A stretch of 64,000 nt of DNA from Burkholderiales bacterium (lineage in GTDB: Bacteria; Pseudomonadota; Gammaproteobacteria; Burkholderiales; Burkholderiaceae_C): the NCBI GenBank assembly GCA_016703325.1, contig JADJCH010000064.1:1-64000 (forward strand), given 5' to 3'. Position numbers and translations under genes: made by a program. Below, in pieces: positions 12,294 through 20,899 of the stretch; position 1 is the first letter of the stretch; every line of letters begins with the position of its first letter. The notes beneath the pieces were generated by a model that saw only the letters and a program-made list of their open reading frames with translations, had not been told where the DNA came from and did no database searches.

Positions 12294-13650
12294 AGCCCTG
12301 CAACGGCCCGAGCGCGCCGCTGCCGTGGCGGAGGAGGCCTTCGCGCTGATGCGCGAGTTGTTCCCGCTCGTGCGCAGCATCACCGGCGACGGCGTGCGCC
12401 GCACGCTGGACGGCGTGGAGGCCTGGATCCCTCTGCAGCGCCACGAAGTGCCCAGCGGCACGCCGGTGTTCGACTGGGAGGTGCCCCAGGAGTGGAACGT
12501 GCGCGAGGCGCACATCACCGAGGTCGCCACCGGCCGGCGGCTGGTGGACCTGCGCGACCACAGCCTTCACCTGGTCAGCTACTCCACCCCGCTGCGCGCG
12601 CGCCTCAGCCGTGCCGAGCTGGAGCCGCACCTGCACTCGCTGCCCGAGCAGCCGGATGCGATCCCCTACCGCACCAGCTACTACCGCGAGACCTGGGGCT
12701 TCTGCCTCAGCCAGCGCCAGCGCGACGCGCTGGCAGCCTGTGGCGAAGGCCCCTTCGACGTCGTCATCGACAGCACCCTGTCACCCGGCCATCTGACCTA
12801 CGCCGAATGCCGCGTGCCGGGAGAGACGGAAGACGAGGCGGTGATCTACACCCACGTCTGCCACCCGGGCCTGGCCAACGACAACCTCACCGGCATTGCC
12901 GCCGCGGCCGCTCTGGCCAGGGAGATGCGTACTGGCCCCAAGCCGCGGCTGAGCTGGCGCTTCGTCTTCGCACCCGGCACCATCGGCGCGCTGACCTGGT
13001 TGGCCCGGCACGAGTCCGAGCTGCCGCGCATCCGCGCCGGCTTGGTGATCGGCCTGCTGGGCGACGGCGGGGCGCTGACCTACAAACGCAGCCGCCGCGG
13101 CAACGCCCTGCCGGACCGTGCCGCCGAACTGATCGTGCCCACCGCAGGCGGTCGGCTGATCGACTTCGAGCCCTACGGCTACGACGAGCGGCAGTTCTGT
13201 TCGCCCGGCTTCGACCTGCCCTTCGGCCGCCTCACTCGCTCGCCCAACGCCGCCTACCCGGAATACCACTCCTCGGCCGACAACCTGGACTTCGTCCGCC
13301 CCGACGCGCTGGCCGGCTCGCTGCAGTGCCTGGCCGCACTGGTCGGCGCCATCGACGCGAATCAACGCTGGCGCAACCTCAGCCCCAAGGGTGAGCCCCG
13401 CCTGGGCAAACGTGGCCTGTACGGGCTGACCGGCGGTGCCGGGCCGGGCCAGTTCGAGCATGCGCTGCTGTGGCTGCTCAACCAGAGCGATGGCCGGCAC
13501 GACCTGATCGACATCGCCGGGCGCTCCCGACTGCCCCTGCCACTGCTGGCCCGCGCGGCCGAAGCACTGGTGCAGGCGGGACTGCAGGCGCCTGCGGCCT
13601 CTTCCTCTTCCTCATCTCCACCTCTCCTGCAAGAAGGGACTTCGCCATGA
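12277..13650 (+). CDS. DUF4910 aminopeptidase-like protein
   Basis: The 457-residue product matches DUF4910 proteins, which have an M28/zinc-aminopeptidase-like fold and a C-terminal winged helix. The N-terminal part includes LMRELFPLVRSITGDGVRRT. Metal-site-like segments are YTHVCHPGLANDNLTG near residue 196 and YPEYHSSADNLDF near 327, giving His, Asp and His ligands of the type seen in M28 enzymes. The tail (ALLWLLNQSDGRHDLIDIA) is the helix-turn-helix part. The actual reaction is unknown; such proteins recur in surface-sugar clusters. I chose the ATG at 12277 because the family core begins soon after; 12283 is also possible. It overlaps the epimerase end and the next ATG by four bases. Confidence 0.82.
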   Translation: MAMLLEALQRPERAAAVAEEAFALMRELFPLVRSITGDGVRRTLDGVEAWIPLQRHEVPSGTPVFDWEVPQEWNVREAHITEVATGRRLVDLRDHSLHLVSYSTPLRARLSRAELEPHLHSLPEQPDAIPYRTSYYRETWGFCLSQRQRDALAACGEGPFDVVIDSTLSPGHLTYAECRVPGETEDEAVIYTHVCHPGLANDNLTGIAAAAALAREMRTGPKPRLSWRFVFAPGTIGALTWLARHESELPRIRAGLVIGLLGDGGALTYKRSRRGNALPDRAAELIVPTAGGRLIDFEPYGYDERQFCSPGFDLPFGRLTRSPNAAYPEYHSSADNLDFVRPDALAGSLQCLAALVGAIDANQRWRNLSPKGEPRLGKRGLYGLTGGAGPGQFEHALLWLLNQSDGRHDLIDIAGRSRLPLPLLARAAEALVQAGLQAPAASSSSSSPPLLQEGTSP

Positions 13651-14507
13651 AAGTCGTGCTGTTCTGCGGCGGCCTGGGCACGCGCCTGCGCGAGCACTCC
13701 GACACCATCCCCAAGCCGCTGGTCAACATCGGCGTGCGGCCGATCATCTGGCACCTGATGCGCTACTACGCGCATTTCGGCCACACCGAGTTCATCCTCG
13801 CGCTGGGCTACCGCGGGGACATGATCCGCGAGTACTTCCTGAACTACAACGAAGCGCTGTCCAACGACTTTGTGCTCAGCAACGGCGGGCGCACCGTCAG
13901 CCTGATCAAAAGTGACATCGCCGACTGGCGCATCACCTTCGTGGACACCGGCCTGCACGCCAACATCGGCCAGCGCCTGCAGCGGGTGCGCAAGTACCTG
14001 GGCGACGACGAGGAGTTCCTGGCCAACTACGCCGACGCCCTGAGCGACCTGCCGCTGGACCAGCACCTGGCCGAGTTCCGCCGCAAGGGCACGCTGGCGA
14101 GCTTCATGGCCGTGCCCTCGCCGCAGAGTTTCCATGCCCTGCATGGCGACGACGATGGCGTGGTGACCGCCTTCGGCCCGATGACCGATGCCGGCTTCTG
14201 GATCAATGCCGGCTTCTTTTGCCTGCGACGGGGAATCTTCGACCACATCGAGGACGGCGACGAACTGGTCGAGCAGCCCTTCCAGCGCCTGATTGCCGAG
14301 CGCAAGCTGGGCACCTTCCGCTACCGCGGATTCTGGCAGGCGATGGACACCTTCAAGGACAAGATCGGCTTCGACCGCATGGAAGGTCGCGGCGACTGCC
14401 CCTGGATGGTGTGGAAACGCGACGACGGCCGGACCGAACCCACCACCATCATCGAGGAAGCCAGCCACTCGGTGACGCACCTCGACGCCGTGCGTCGCCG
14501 CGCCTGA
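13647..14507 (+). CDS. rfbF: Glucose-1-phosphate cytidylyltransferase
   Basis: The enzyme makes CDP-glucose from CTP and glucose-1-phosphate, the first committed step of the CDP-sugar route. The signature GGLGTRLREHSDTIPKPLV starts at residue 8, followed by NIGVRPIIWHLMRYYAHFG. Later family segments are GYRGDMIREYFLNY and GFWQAMDTFKDK. The length (286 aa) is slightly above the usual ~257 because of a C-terminal tail (EEASHSVTHLDAVRRRA). A good ribosome-binding site (AAGAAGGGA) precedes the ATG at 13647. The gene overlaps the DUF4910 gene by four bases. The product feeds RfbG, encoded at 10480. Confidence 0.94.
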   Translation: MKVVLFCGGLGTRLREHSDTIPKPLVNIGVRPIIWHLMRYYAHFGHTEFILALGYRGDMIREYFLNYNEALSNDFVLSNGGRTVSLIKSDIADWRITFVDTGLHANIGQRLQRVRKYLGDDEEFLANYADALSDLPLDQHLAEFRRKGTLASFMAVPSPQSFHALHGDDDGVVTAFGPMTDAGFWINAGFFCLRRGIFDHIEDGDELVEQPFQRLIAERKLGTFRYRGFWQAMDTFKDKIGFDRMEGRGDCPWMVWKRDDGRTEPTTIIEEASHSVTHLDAVRRRA

Positions 14508-14522
14508 ACGGGACCGTCCGCC

Positions 14523-15176
14523 ATGCTGCCCCTGACGCTGGGAAGCGCGCGCAGTGCGCCGTTGAAGCTGCTCTGCCTGGGCGCCCACAGCGACGACATC
14601 GAGATCGGCTGTGGCGGCGCCGTGCTGCGCTGGCTGGCCGACTACGCGCCGGTGGAGGTCACCTGGGTGGTGCTGAGTGCGCCGGGTGAACGCGCCGGCG
14701 AGGCCCGGCGCAGTGCGCAGGCCCTGCTGCGCGGCGCAGCGAAACGGGAGGTCGTGATCGGCGATTTCCGCGATGCGCACTTTCCGCTGGAGTTCGAGCG
14801 GCTCAAGGCCTTCATGCGGGAGCTGTCGCAGCGGGTGCAGCCGGACGTGGTGCTGACCCACCGGCTGGAGGACCGCCACCAGGACCACCGCACGGTGGCC
14901 GAATTGAGCTGGCAGACCTGGCGCAACCAGCTCATGTTCGAGTACGAGATACCGAAATACGAGGGTGACCTCGGCCAACCGAATGCCTATGTGCCGCTGC
15001 CGGGGCCGATCGCTGCGCGCAAGCTGCGCCACCTGCTGAAACACTTCGGCAGCCAGCGGTCGAAGGACTGGTTCAGCGCCGCAACCTTCGAGGGTCTGAT
15101 GGCACTGCGCGGCATCGAATGCCGGGCCGAAAGCGGCCGGGCCGAAGGCCTGTACCTGCGCAAAGCGGTGCTGTAG
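14523..15176 (+). CDS. PIG-L (LmbE) family zinc deacetylase
   Basis: PIG-L enzymes are zinc N-deacetylases acting on N-acetylglucosaminyl compounds and related sugars. The zinc motif appears as GAHSDDIEIGCGG near residue 20 (family form AHPDD), and the second site as THRLEDRHQDHRTV near 114. The length (217 aa) is normal. It lies 15 bases after rfbF and 77 bases before the aminotransferase. In this setting it may deacetylate an N-acyl amino sugar, or a lipid- or nucleotide-linked intermediate; the substrate is not visible from the sequence. There is no signal peptide, so it acts in the cytoplasm. Confidence 0.87.
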   Translation: MLPLTLGSARSAPLKLLCLGAHSDDIEIGCGGAVLRWLADYAPVEVTWVVLSAPGERAGEARRSAQALLRGAAKREVVIGDFRDAHFPLEFERLKAFMRELSQRVQPDVVLTHRLEDRHQDHRTVAELSWQTWRNQLMFEYEIPKYEGDLGQPNAYVPLPGPIAARKLRHLLKHFGSQRSKDWFSAATFEGLMALRGIECRAESGRAEGLYLRKAVL

Positions 15177-15253
15177 CACCTCGGGCGGACGCTCCGGGGT
15201 GGCTGCTGATGCCGCAGCCACCCGGTCCCCTGGACCCAGGAGAGAGTTCCGCC

Positions 15254-16576
15254 ATGTCCGCCGCCCTGCCCGTCTCCGACCTGGCTCGCCGCATGCAGCA
15301 GCGCGCGCACCACCTCATCCCCGGTGGCGCACACACTTACGCCAAGGGCGACGATCAGTTCCCGGAGAACGCGCCGCCCTTCATCGTGCGCGGACAGGGC
15401 TGCCACGCCTGGGATGTGGACGGTCGCGAATACATCGAATACGGCATGGGCCTGCGGGCAGTGACGCTGGGCCATGCCTTTGCGCCGGTGGTGGAGGCCG
15501 CCACCAGGCAGCTGCAGCACGGCGTCAACTTCACCCGACCGGCACCGATCGAGCTGGAATGCGCCGAGACCCTGCTGTCGATGGTCCCGGGTGCGGAGAT
15601 GGTCAAGTTCTGCAAGGACGGCTCGCATGCGGTGGACGGCGCCGTCCGCCTCGCCCGCGCGGCCACCGGCCGAGACCTGGTGGCCATCTGCGGCTGCCAC
15701 CCGTTCTTTTCCACCAGCGACTGGTTCATCGGCACCGGCGAAATGGACGCCGGCATCCCGCAGGCCGTCAGCCGCCTGGTGTTGAAGTTCGACTACAACG
15801 ACCGAGCCAGCCTGCAGGCCCTGTTCGATGCCCACCCGGGCCGCATCGCCTGTGTGCTGATGGAGGCCGCACGGATTGACGAACCCGACGGCGACTACCT
15901 GCACTGGGTGAAGCAGTGCGCCCACGACCACGGCGCGCTGCTGGTGTTCGACGAGATGATCACCGGGTTCCGCTGGCACAACGGCGGGGCCCAGACGCTG
16001 TACGGCGTCGCACCGGACCTGGCCACCTTCGGCAAGGCATTGGCCAACGGCTTCTCGGTTTCCGCCCTGGCGGGCCGGCGCGAGCTGATGAAACTCGGCG
16101 GCCTGCACCACGACCAGGACCGGGTGTTCCTGCTGTCCACCACCCACGGTGCCCAGACGCATGAGCTGGCCGCGGCGATCGCCACGATGCAGTTCTACCG
16201 CGACCACCCGGTGGTGGAAGTGCTGCACCAGCGCGGCGCCCGCCTGCGCCAGGGGATCGAGCAGGCCGCGACCGCACTGGGGCTGTCTGCGCAGGTGGGT
16301 GGGGTCAGCCGGGACTGCAACCTGCTCTTCTACACCCGCGACGCGCAGGGCCAGCCCAGCCAGCCGCTGCGCACCCTGTTCATGCAGGAGCTGGTGCGCG
16401 GCGGGGTGATCGCCCCCTCCTTCGTGGTCAGCTGGTCCCACAGCGAAGCGGACATCGACCGCACCGTCGATGCCGCCGCCGCGGCGATGAAGGTCTACCG
16501 CCAGGCGCTGGACAGTGGTGTCGAGCGCTTCCTGCAGGGCCGACCGGTTCAGCCCGTCTTCAGGCGGCGACCGTAA
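15254..16576 (+). CDS. PLP aminotransferase of class III, glutamate-1-semialdehyde aminomutase-like
   Basis: A 440-residue fold-type I PLP enzyme. It shows HLIPGGAHTYAKGDDQFPEN near residue 18, VDGREYIEYGMGLRAVTLG near 57, the PLP-contacting FDEMITGFRW near 232 and the Schiff-base lysine at residue 261 (FGKALANG). This branch differs from true HemL and recurs in polysaccharide clusters, where it probably aminates a keto sugar or transfers an amino group to a small substituent. A strong ribosome-binding site (CAGGAGAGAG) fixes the ATG at 15254. HemL for tetrapyrrole synthesis is the alternative, but the operon context and non-canonical start motif argue against it. Confidence 0.85.
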   Translation: MSAALPVSDLARRMQQRAHHLIPGGAHTYAKGDDQFPENAPPFIVRGQGCHAWDVDGREYIEYGMGLRAVTLGHAFAPVVEAATRQLQHGVNFTRPAPIELECAETLLSMVPGAEMVKFCKDGSHAVDGAVRLARAATGRDLVAICGCHPFFSTSDWFIGTGEMDAGIPQAVSRLVLKFDYNDRASLQALFDAHPGRIACVLMEAARIDEPDGDYLHWVKQCAHDHGALLVFDEMITGFRWHNGGAQTLYGVAPDLATFGKALANGFSVSALAGRRELMKLGGLHHDQDRVFLLSTTHGAQTHELAAAIATMQFYRDHPVVEVLHQRGARLRQGIEQAATALGLSAQVGGVSRDCNLLFYTRDAQGQPSQPLRTLFMQELVRGGVIAPSFVVSWSHSEADIDRTVDAAAAAMKVYRQALDSGVERFLQGRPVQPVFRRRP

Positions 16577-16673
16577 CATTTCGTGACATCATTCACGGAT
16601 CGCCCATCGGCCCGCCCGATGCCATCCGTCTCACTGTCACGCCCAGGCCGGAGCCCGGGTGAAGCATTCGCCC

Positions 16674-17450
16674 ATGACCTCCTCTCCCCGAAGCCTGGCC
16701 CTGGTGACCGGTGGGTCCCGCGGACTCGGCCATCAGATCTGTCTGCAACTGCGGGAGCAGGGCTTCCAGGTGCAGGAGTTCTCTCGCGCGGCGCCCCATC
16801 CCTGGTCGGTGATGCTGGACCTGGGCCGACCACAGGACATCCGCCCCACCCTGGACCGAGCGCTCGGTGACCTGGACCTGGACGGACTGGATCGGCTGGT
16901 GGTGGTCGGCAACGCCGGCAGCCTCGCCCCCATCGGTCCGAGCTGGCGGCAGCCCCGCGAGGCCCTGCGCCAGCACCTGCAGATCAACCTCGGCTCGGCC
17001 ATCGAGTTCTACGACGCGGTGCTGGCGCATTTCCAGCACCGGCCGGTGGTACGCAAGGTGATCGGGCACATCACCAGCGGCGCAGCGCACCGACCGCATG
17101 CGGGGCTGTCGCTCTATGGCGCCACCAAGGCCGGGATGGAGCAGTACATCCGGGCGCTGGCCGAGGAGCAGCGCAGCCAGGCGCACCCCTTCACCGCCGT
17201 GGCACTGGACCCGGGTGCGCTGGACACCGACATGCAGGCGCAGATCCGTGCCGCGGCGGTGGAGGATCTGCCGGTGGTGACCGACTTCATCAATCGCCAG
17301 CGCCAGGGTCGGCTGCGCGACCCGGCCGTGGTGGCCCACACCCTGGTGGCGGCCCTGCTGTCGCCGACGCTGGAGCCGGGCCCAGGGAGCCCGGCAGATC
17401 ATGCCGGCGCGTCGGTTCACCTGCAGCCCGCAGCTCCGGCGCTGCATTAA
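16674..17450 (+). CDS. SDR family oxidoreductase
   Basis: A classical short-chain dehydrogenase/reductase of 258 residues. The cofactor site is TGGSRGLGHQI near residue 13, the NAG-type motif is VVVGNAGSLAPIG near 72, and the catalytic Ser and YxxxK appear as HITSGAAHRPHAGLSLYGATKAGM near 124-145. DPGALDTDMQ is the usual PG motif. The best match in style is to sepiapterin-reductase-like or YueD-type SDRs. It is the last plus-strand gene of the sugar operon, 97 bases after the aminotransferase, and could reduce the 4-keto group of the finished sugar; that is inference. GTG at 16659 is an alternative start. Confidence 0.8.
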   Translation: MTSSPRSLALVTGGSRGLGHQICLQLREQGFQVQEFSRAAPHPWSVMLDLGRPQDIRPTLDRALGDLDLDGLDRLVVVGNAGSLAPIGPSWRQPREALRQHLQINLGSAIEFYDAVLAHFQHRPVVRKVIGHITSGAAHRPHAGLSLYGATKAGMEQYIRALAEEQRSQAHPFTAVALDPGALDTDMQAQIRAAAVEDLPVVTDFINRQRQGRLRDPAVVAHTLVAALLSPTLEPGPGSPADHAGASVHLQPAAPALH

Positions 17451-17458
17451 AACCGGGC

Positions 17459-17473
17459 CGGGCAGGCTGCCCG
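17459..17473. terminator. Stem-loop between convergent genes
   Basis: CGGGCA-GGC-TGCCCG lies in the 24-base gap between the SDR stop and the convergent DUF1501 stop. There is no T run, so it is only a possible bidirectional terminator. Confidence 0.4.
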
Positions 17474-17474
17474 A

Positions 17475-18947
17475 TCAGAGAAAGCCGATGCGCCGTTCGG
17501 CAAAGTTCGCCAGGTGGGGCAGCACCTGGGTGAGCTGCGCGTCGTCCAGCCCCCACCACGACAGCAGCGTGGCGGCGTACTGCGCCACCGACAGGCTGGG
17601 GATCCAGCGGCCCTGCAGCTCCCAGTCATCCACCCCGACGTCGTCAGTTCCCCCCAGGATCAGCTCCGGGTAGCGCCCCCAGGTCTGGCCGCCGCGCACT
17701 GCGCCGCCCAGCACCAGGTGGTGGTTGCCCCACGCGTGGTCGGTGCCCAGGCTGCTGTTGGGCAGGAAGGTGCGGCCGAAGTCGCTCTGCGTGAACACCG
17801 TCACCTGCCCGCCCAGCCCCAGGGACTGCATGGCCGCGTCGAAGGCGGCCAATGCGGCGGCCAGCTCAGCCAGCAGTTCAGCATGCTGGCCGGCCAGGGC
17901 GTTGCCAGAGAGCACCTGATCCGCATGGGTGTCGTAGCCGCCCTGCTCCACCAGGTAGATCTGCCGGGACAACCCCAGCGAACCGCCCGCCGCCAGCAGC
18001 TTGGCGACCTGGTACAGCTGCGGGGCCAGCTGCCCCTGCAGCTCGCCGTCCTGCGTCAGGCCGGCAAAGGCCTGGTCGATGGCCGCCACACTGCCGGTAG
18101 CACCCGGGGTGACCGCCACCACCGCCCCCAGCCGCTGCGCCGTCTGAAAGGCGCTGCGGTGCACCCGCCCCAGCGCGGCGATCTGCTCATTGCCGTCCGC
18201 CTGCAGCGCCGCCTCGGCATAGATCGCATACAGCGCCTGCTGCCGCGCCAGGTTGGGTGCCCAGGCCAGCTCGGACGGCTGAAGGCCCAAGGCGCCGAAG
18301 ACGGCGCCGGGGCCGGGCAGCTGCAGCGGAACCTCTCGTTCCGACACCCCGAATCGCCCGCCCGATCCCAGCGAAATCACCACCCCACCGTCACCCTGCA
18401 GCGCCATGGCTCGGCCACCCCAGCCGGTGCGGGCCTGCGCGTCGCCGCCGGCGTCCTCCCAGAGCAGCTGCTGGTCGGAATGGGAGAACAGGCTCTGCGG
18501 CACGTCGGCCGACCCCTGCGCGGCGGCGCGGAAGCCGGGCTTGTCCAGCGGCCGCACCAGGGGACCGACATTGAACACCGGCGCCAGGCGACCCGCGGTC
18601 CACAACGGCAGCAGCGGCGCCAGGGCGGGGTGCAGCCCGTAGTCGCTGCCGGACAGCGGCAGCAGTCGAGCCTGGCCCAGGGCCAGTTGGCCACGCACTG
18701 CCGCATAGGCCGCATGCCGGCTGGCGTCCAGCGGCACGATGCAGTTCTGGCCATCGTTGCCGCCGTAGAGGAACACGCAGACCAGCGCACGGGCATCGGC
18801 GGCACGGGCGTTGCCTCCCGGCAACAGCAGGGAGGCCAGCGGCACCCCACCCAGGGCGGCCAGACCGCTGCCGAGGGCGCGGCGCAGCCAGCGGCGACGC
18901 TGCGGGTCCTGAATCGAGGCCAGGCGGGAGGACGGAGCGTGTGTCAT
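17475..18947 (-). CDS. DUF1501 domain protein with Tat signal
   Basis: A 490-residue DUF1501 protein, in the alkaline-phosphatase/sulfatase-like fold group. The N-terminus has a twin-arginine region (QRRRWLRRALG) followed by a hydrophobic stretch ending in AAD, so export in folded form by Tat is likely. Family segments are ALVCVFLYGGNDGQNCIVPL near residue 54, GLHPALAPL, FSHSDQQLLWEDA near 155 and FTQSDFGRTFLPNSSLGTDH near 390. The start lies 10 bases after the DUF1800 stop; this pair is conserved in many proteobacteria and planctomycetes. The function is not known. Convergent with the sugar operon. Confidence 0.88.
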   Translation of the reverse strand: MTHAPSSRLASIQDPQRRRWLRRALGSGLAALGGVPLASLLLPGGNARAADARALVCVFLYGGNDGQNCIVPLDASRHAAYAAVRGQLALGQARLLPLSGSDYGLHPALAPLLPLWTAGRLAPVFNVGPLVRPLDKPGFRAAAQGSADVPQSLFSHSDQQLLWEDAGGDAQARTGWGGRAMALQGDGGVVISLGSGGRFGVSEREVPLQLPGPGAVFGALGLQPSELAWAPNLARQQALYAIYAEAALQADGNEQIAALGRVHRSAFQTAQRLGAVVAVTPGATGSVAAIDQAFAGLTQDGELQGQLAPQLYQVAKLLAAGGSLGLSRQIYLVEQGGYDTHADQVLSGNALAGQHAELLAELAAALAAFDAAMQSLGLGGQVTVFTQSDFGRTFLPNSSLGTDHAWGNHHLVLGGAVRGGQTWGRYPELILGGTDDVGVDDWELQGRWIPSLSVAQYAATLLSWWGLDDAQLTQVLPHLANFAERRIGFL

Positions 18948-18957
18948 GTGGCGGCCT

Positions 18958-20706
18958 TCACCGCTGGATCTGAAAGTAGGGCGAACCCAACACCAGCCAG
19001 GCCGCCTGCCGCACGCGGTGGGCGCGCCAGTCGCTGGGGTCGACCTGGGCGTCGATGGCCGTCACGGCCTGGATCACCGCCTGTCGGGCCACCGTCGGCA
19101 GCGGCTCGCCCTGAGCGAGACGGGACAGCCGGTCCACCAGCCGGGCCGGGTCGGTGGCATCGGCCAGGAAGGACTCCAGCGCCACCCCGGTGCCCAGCGG
19201 CTGGGGCACCTGGCTGTCGGCCGCCGCCGTGCCGCCCCAGAACAGCAGGTAGTGCAGGAAGTTGAAGCGGTCGATCGCCGCGGCCGTGCCCTGCAGCGCA
19301 AACGGCGGCCCGGCGCGTTCCCCTTGACCGGGCAAGGGATGGTCCGGCGGGTAGAAGTTGAACACCGACGGCGACAGGAAGAGCTGCTGGCGCAGCGCCT
19401 CCCCCCACCACCAGCCCAGGGCCTCACCATCGCTGTGGCCGTTCAACGCCCGCAGCACGCCGGTGAAATACAGCACCGGCTCACGCAGCCGGCCGAAGCG
19501 GGCGCCGCGCCGGCCCTCCCCCCGGGCCTCCTCATCGAGCAGGATGGCCGCCACGGTGGCCTGCAAATCGCCGACCCGGCCGCTGCCGAACAGATCGTGG
19601 CGGCCGCGGTTGAAGGCCTGGGCCACCCGCTGCACGTAGGCCGGCGACGGGTTGCTGGTGACCAGGTGCTGGATCAGCTGACGGCCGATGAAGGGGGCCA
19701 GGTTGGGGTGCTGCATCAGGGCGTCCAGCACCCGCTCCAGGGCCTGGGCCGGGCTGTGACCGGCGGCCAGCTCCACCCCGCCCGGCAGGCTGCGGGCGGC
19801 CGTGTCGTGAAAGGCAGGCACGGGTGACAGGTCTCCATCGTGGAAGGGGCAGCGGGCCCCCTCCGGCCAGCAACCCCAGGGGCTGCGGCCACCGGCCGGG
19901 TAGGTCCAGCCGGTCAGGGCGTAGGCCAGCGCGCGCACCCCGGCGTTGTCGTAGGTGGGCCGGCAGCTGCCGCCGCTGAGCCGCCCATCCATCTCCAGCC
20001 GGCAGGTGCCCAGGGTGAACAGCTGCAGCAGCTCACGGGCGAAGTTCTCGTTCGGTGCGTCGCGGTGGTTGTTGACCTGGTTGAGGTAGTCGCCCATCAC
20101 TGGAGACAGGATCACCCGGCGCAGCAGCTCACGGTAGTTGCCGAAGGCCTGCTCCAGCAGCAGGTTGTGGTAGCGCCGCAGCCCGTAGGTGGAATGCACC
20201 GTGTGGCCCGAAACCACCAGGATCTGCTGCAGCGCATACGCCACCCGCTGGCGCAGCTGGTCGGGCTGCCCGATGGCATTGCGGTAGAAGTCCCACAGCA
20301 GCGGCTGGGTGGAGTGGTAGTCGCGCCAGCAGCTGTCGCCCTTGTCACTGCAGAAGTCGCTGTCCTGGCGGTCCCACTGGTGGATGCCCGCATCCCCACC
20401 GCTGCGGTAGCGCGAGCGGTTGAGCGCGAACTGCGCCTGCAGCCAGGGCCGCGCCCCCTGGGCCGCGATCTGCTGCACCAGCGCCTCGGTGGCACCGAAG
20501 CTGGCCTGCTGCGCCAGCCGGGTGGCATCCAGGGCACTGGTGGGCTCGGCCGGCAGCGCATCGGACGGAGAGCCTGACCCGCCTGAGCCGCCTCCGCAAC
20601 CTACCAGCAGGGCTGCCGCGGCTGCCCAGGCCAGCGCGGCGCGCCAGAACCCGCCTGCCCTTGCGGGAGGCCGCGGCAAGAGCGGAGGGTGACTGTCGGG
20701 GCACAT
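18958..20706 (-). CDS. DUF1800 domain lipoprotein
   Basis: A DUF1800 protein of about 582 residues. The N-terminus has a signal peptide with a lipobox-like end (AAAALLVGCGGG), so it is probably a lipoprotein. Family segments are ATRLAQQASFGATEALVQQI near residue 70 (a typical DUF1800 opening), SPVMGDYLNQVNNHRDAPNENF, ARELLQLFTLGTCRLEMDG and VYFTGVLRALN-like sequence later on. It is the first gene of the DUF1800-DUF1501 pair and probably works with it in the envelope. The biochemical role is unknown. I chose the ATG at 20706; the ATG at 20721 is five codons upstream. Confidence 0.87.
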   Translation of the reverse strand: MCPDSHPPLLPRPPARAGGFWRAALAWAAAAALLVGCGGGSGGSGSPSDALPAEPTSALDATRLAQQASFGATEALVQQIAAQGARPWLQAQFALNRSRYRSGGDAGIHQWDRQDSDFCSDKGDSCWRDYHSTQPLLWDFYRNAIGQPDQLRQRVAYALQQILVVSGHTVHSTYGLRRYHNLLLEQAFGNYRELLRRVILSPVMGDYLNQVNNHRDAPNENFARELLQLFTLGTCRLEMDGRLSGGSCRPTYDNAGVRALAYALTGWTYPAGGRSPWGCWPEGARCPFHDGDLSPVPAFHDTAARSLPGGVELAAGHSPAQALERVLDALMQHPNLAPFIGRQLIQHLVTSNPSPAYVQRVAQAFNRGRHDLFGSGRVGDLQATVAAILLDEEARGEGRRGARFGRLREPVLYFTGVLRALNGHSDGEALGWWWGEALRQQLFLSPSVFNFYPPDHPLPGQGERAGPPFALQGTAAAIDRFNFLHYLLFWGGTAAADSQVPQPLGTGVALESFLADATDPARLVDRLSRLAQGEPLPTVARQAVIQAVTAIDAQVDPSDWRAHRVRQAAWLVLGSPYFQIQR

Positions 20707-20899
20707 GCCGCGATGCTGCATGGCCGGCCAGCCCTCCTTGTTTCCGTCAGAACGGCGGACCGCTCAGCTCTTACAGTTGTTCACTGCCATTCGACGACCC
20801 ACCCAGGTTCCGCACGAACGGAAACATCCGCGGCGGGTCGATGGGATGGAGCGGCCCGGGCTTCTGCCCTCGAACGCTGGCACGCCCGGTTCCGGCGAA

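Noticed and set aside
15254..16576. hemL for heme synthesis
   Set aside because: The fold is the same, but motif details and the sugar operon setting fit a polysaccharide aminotransferase better.
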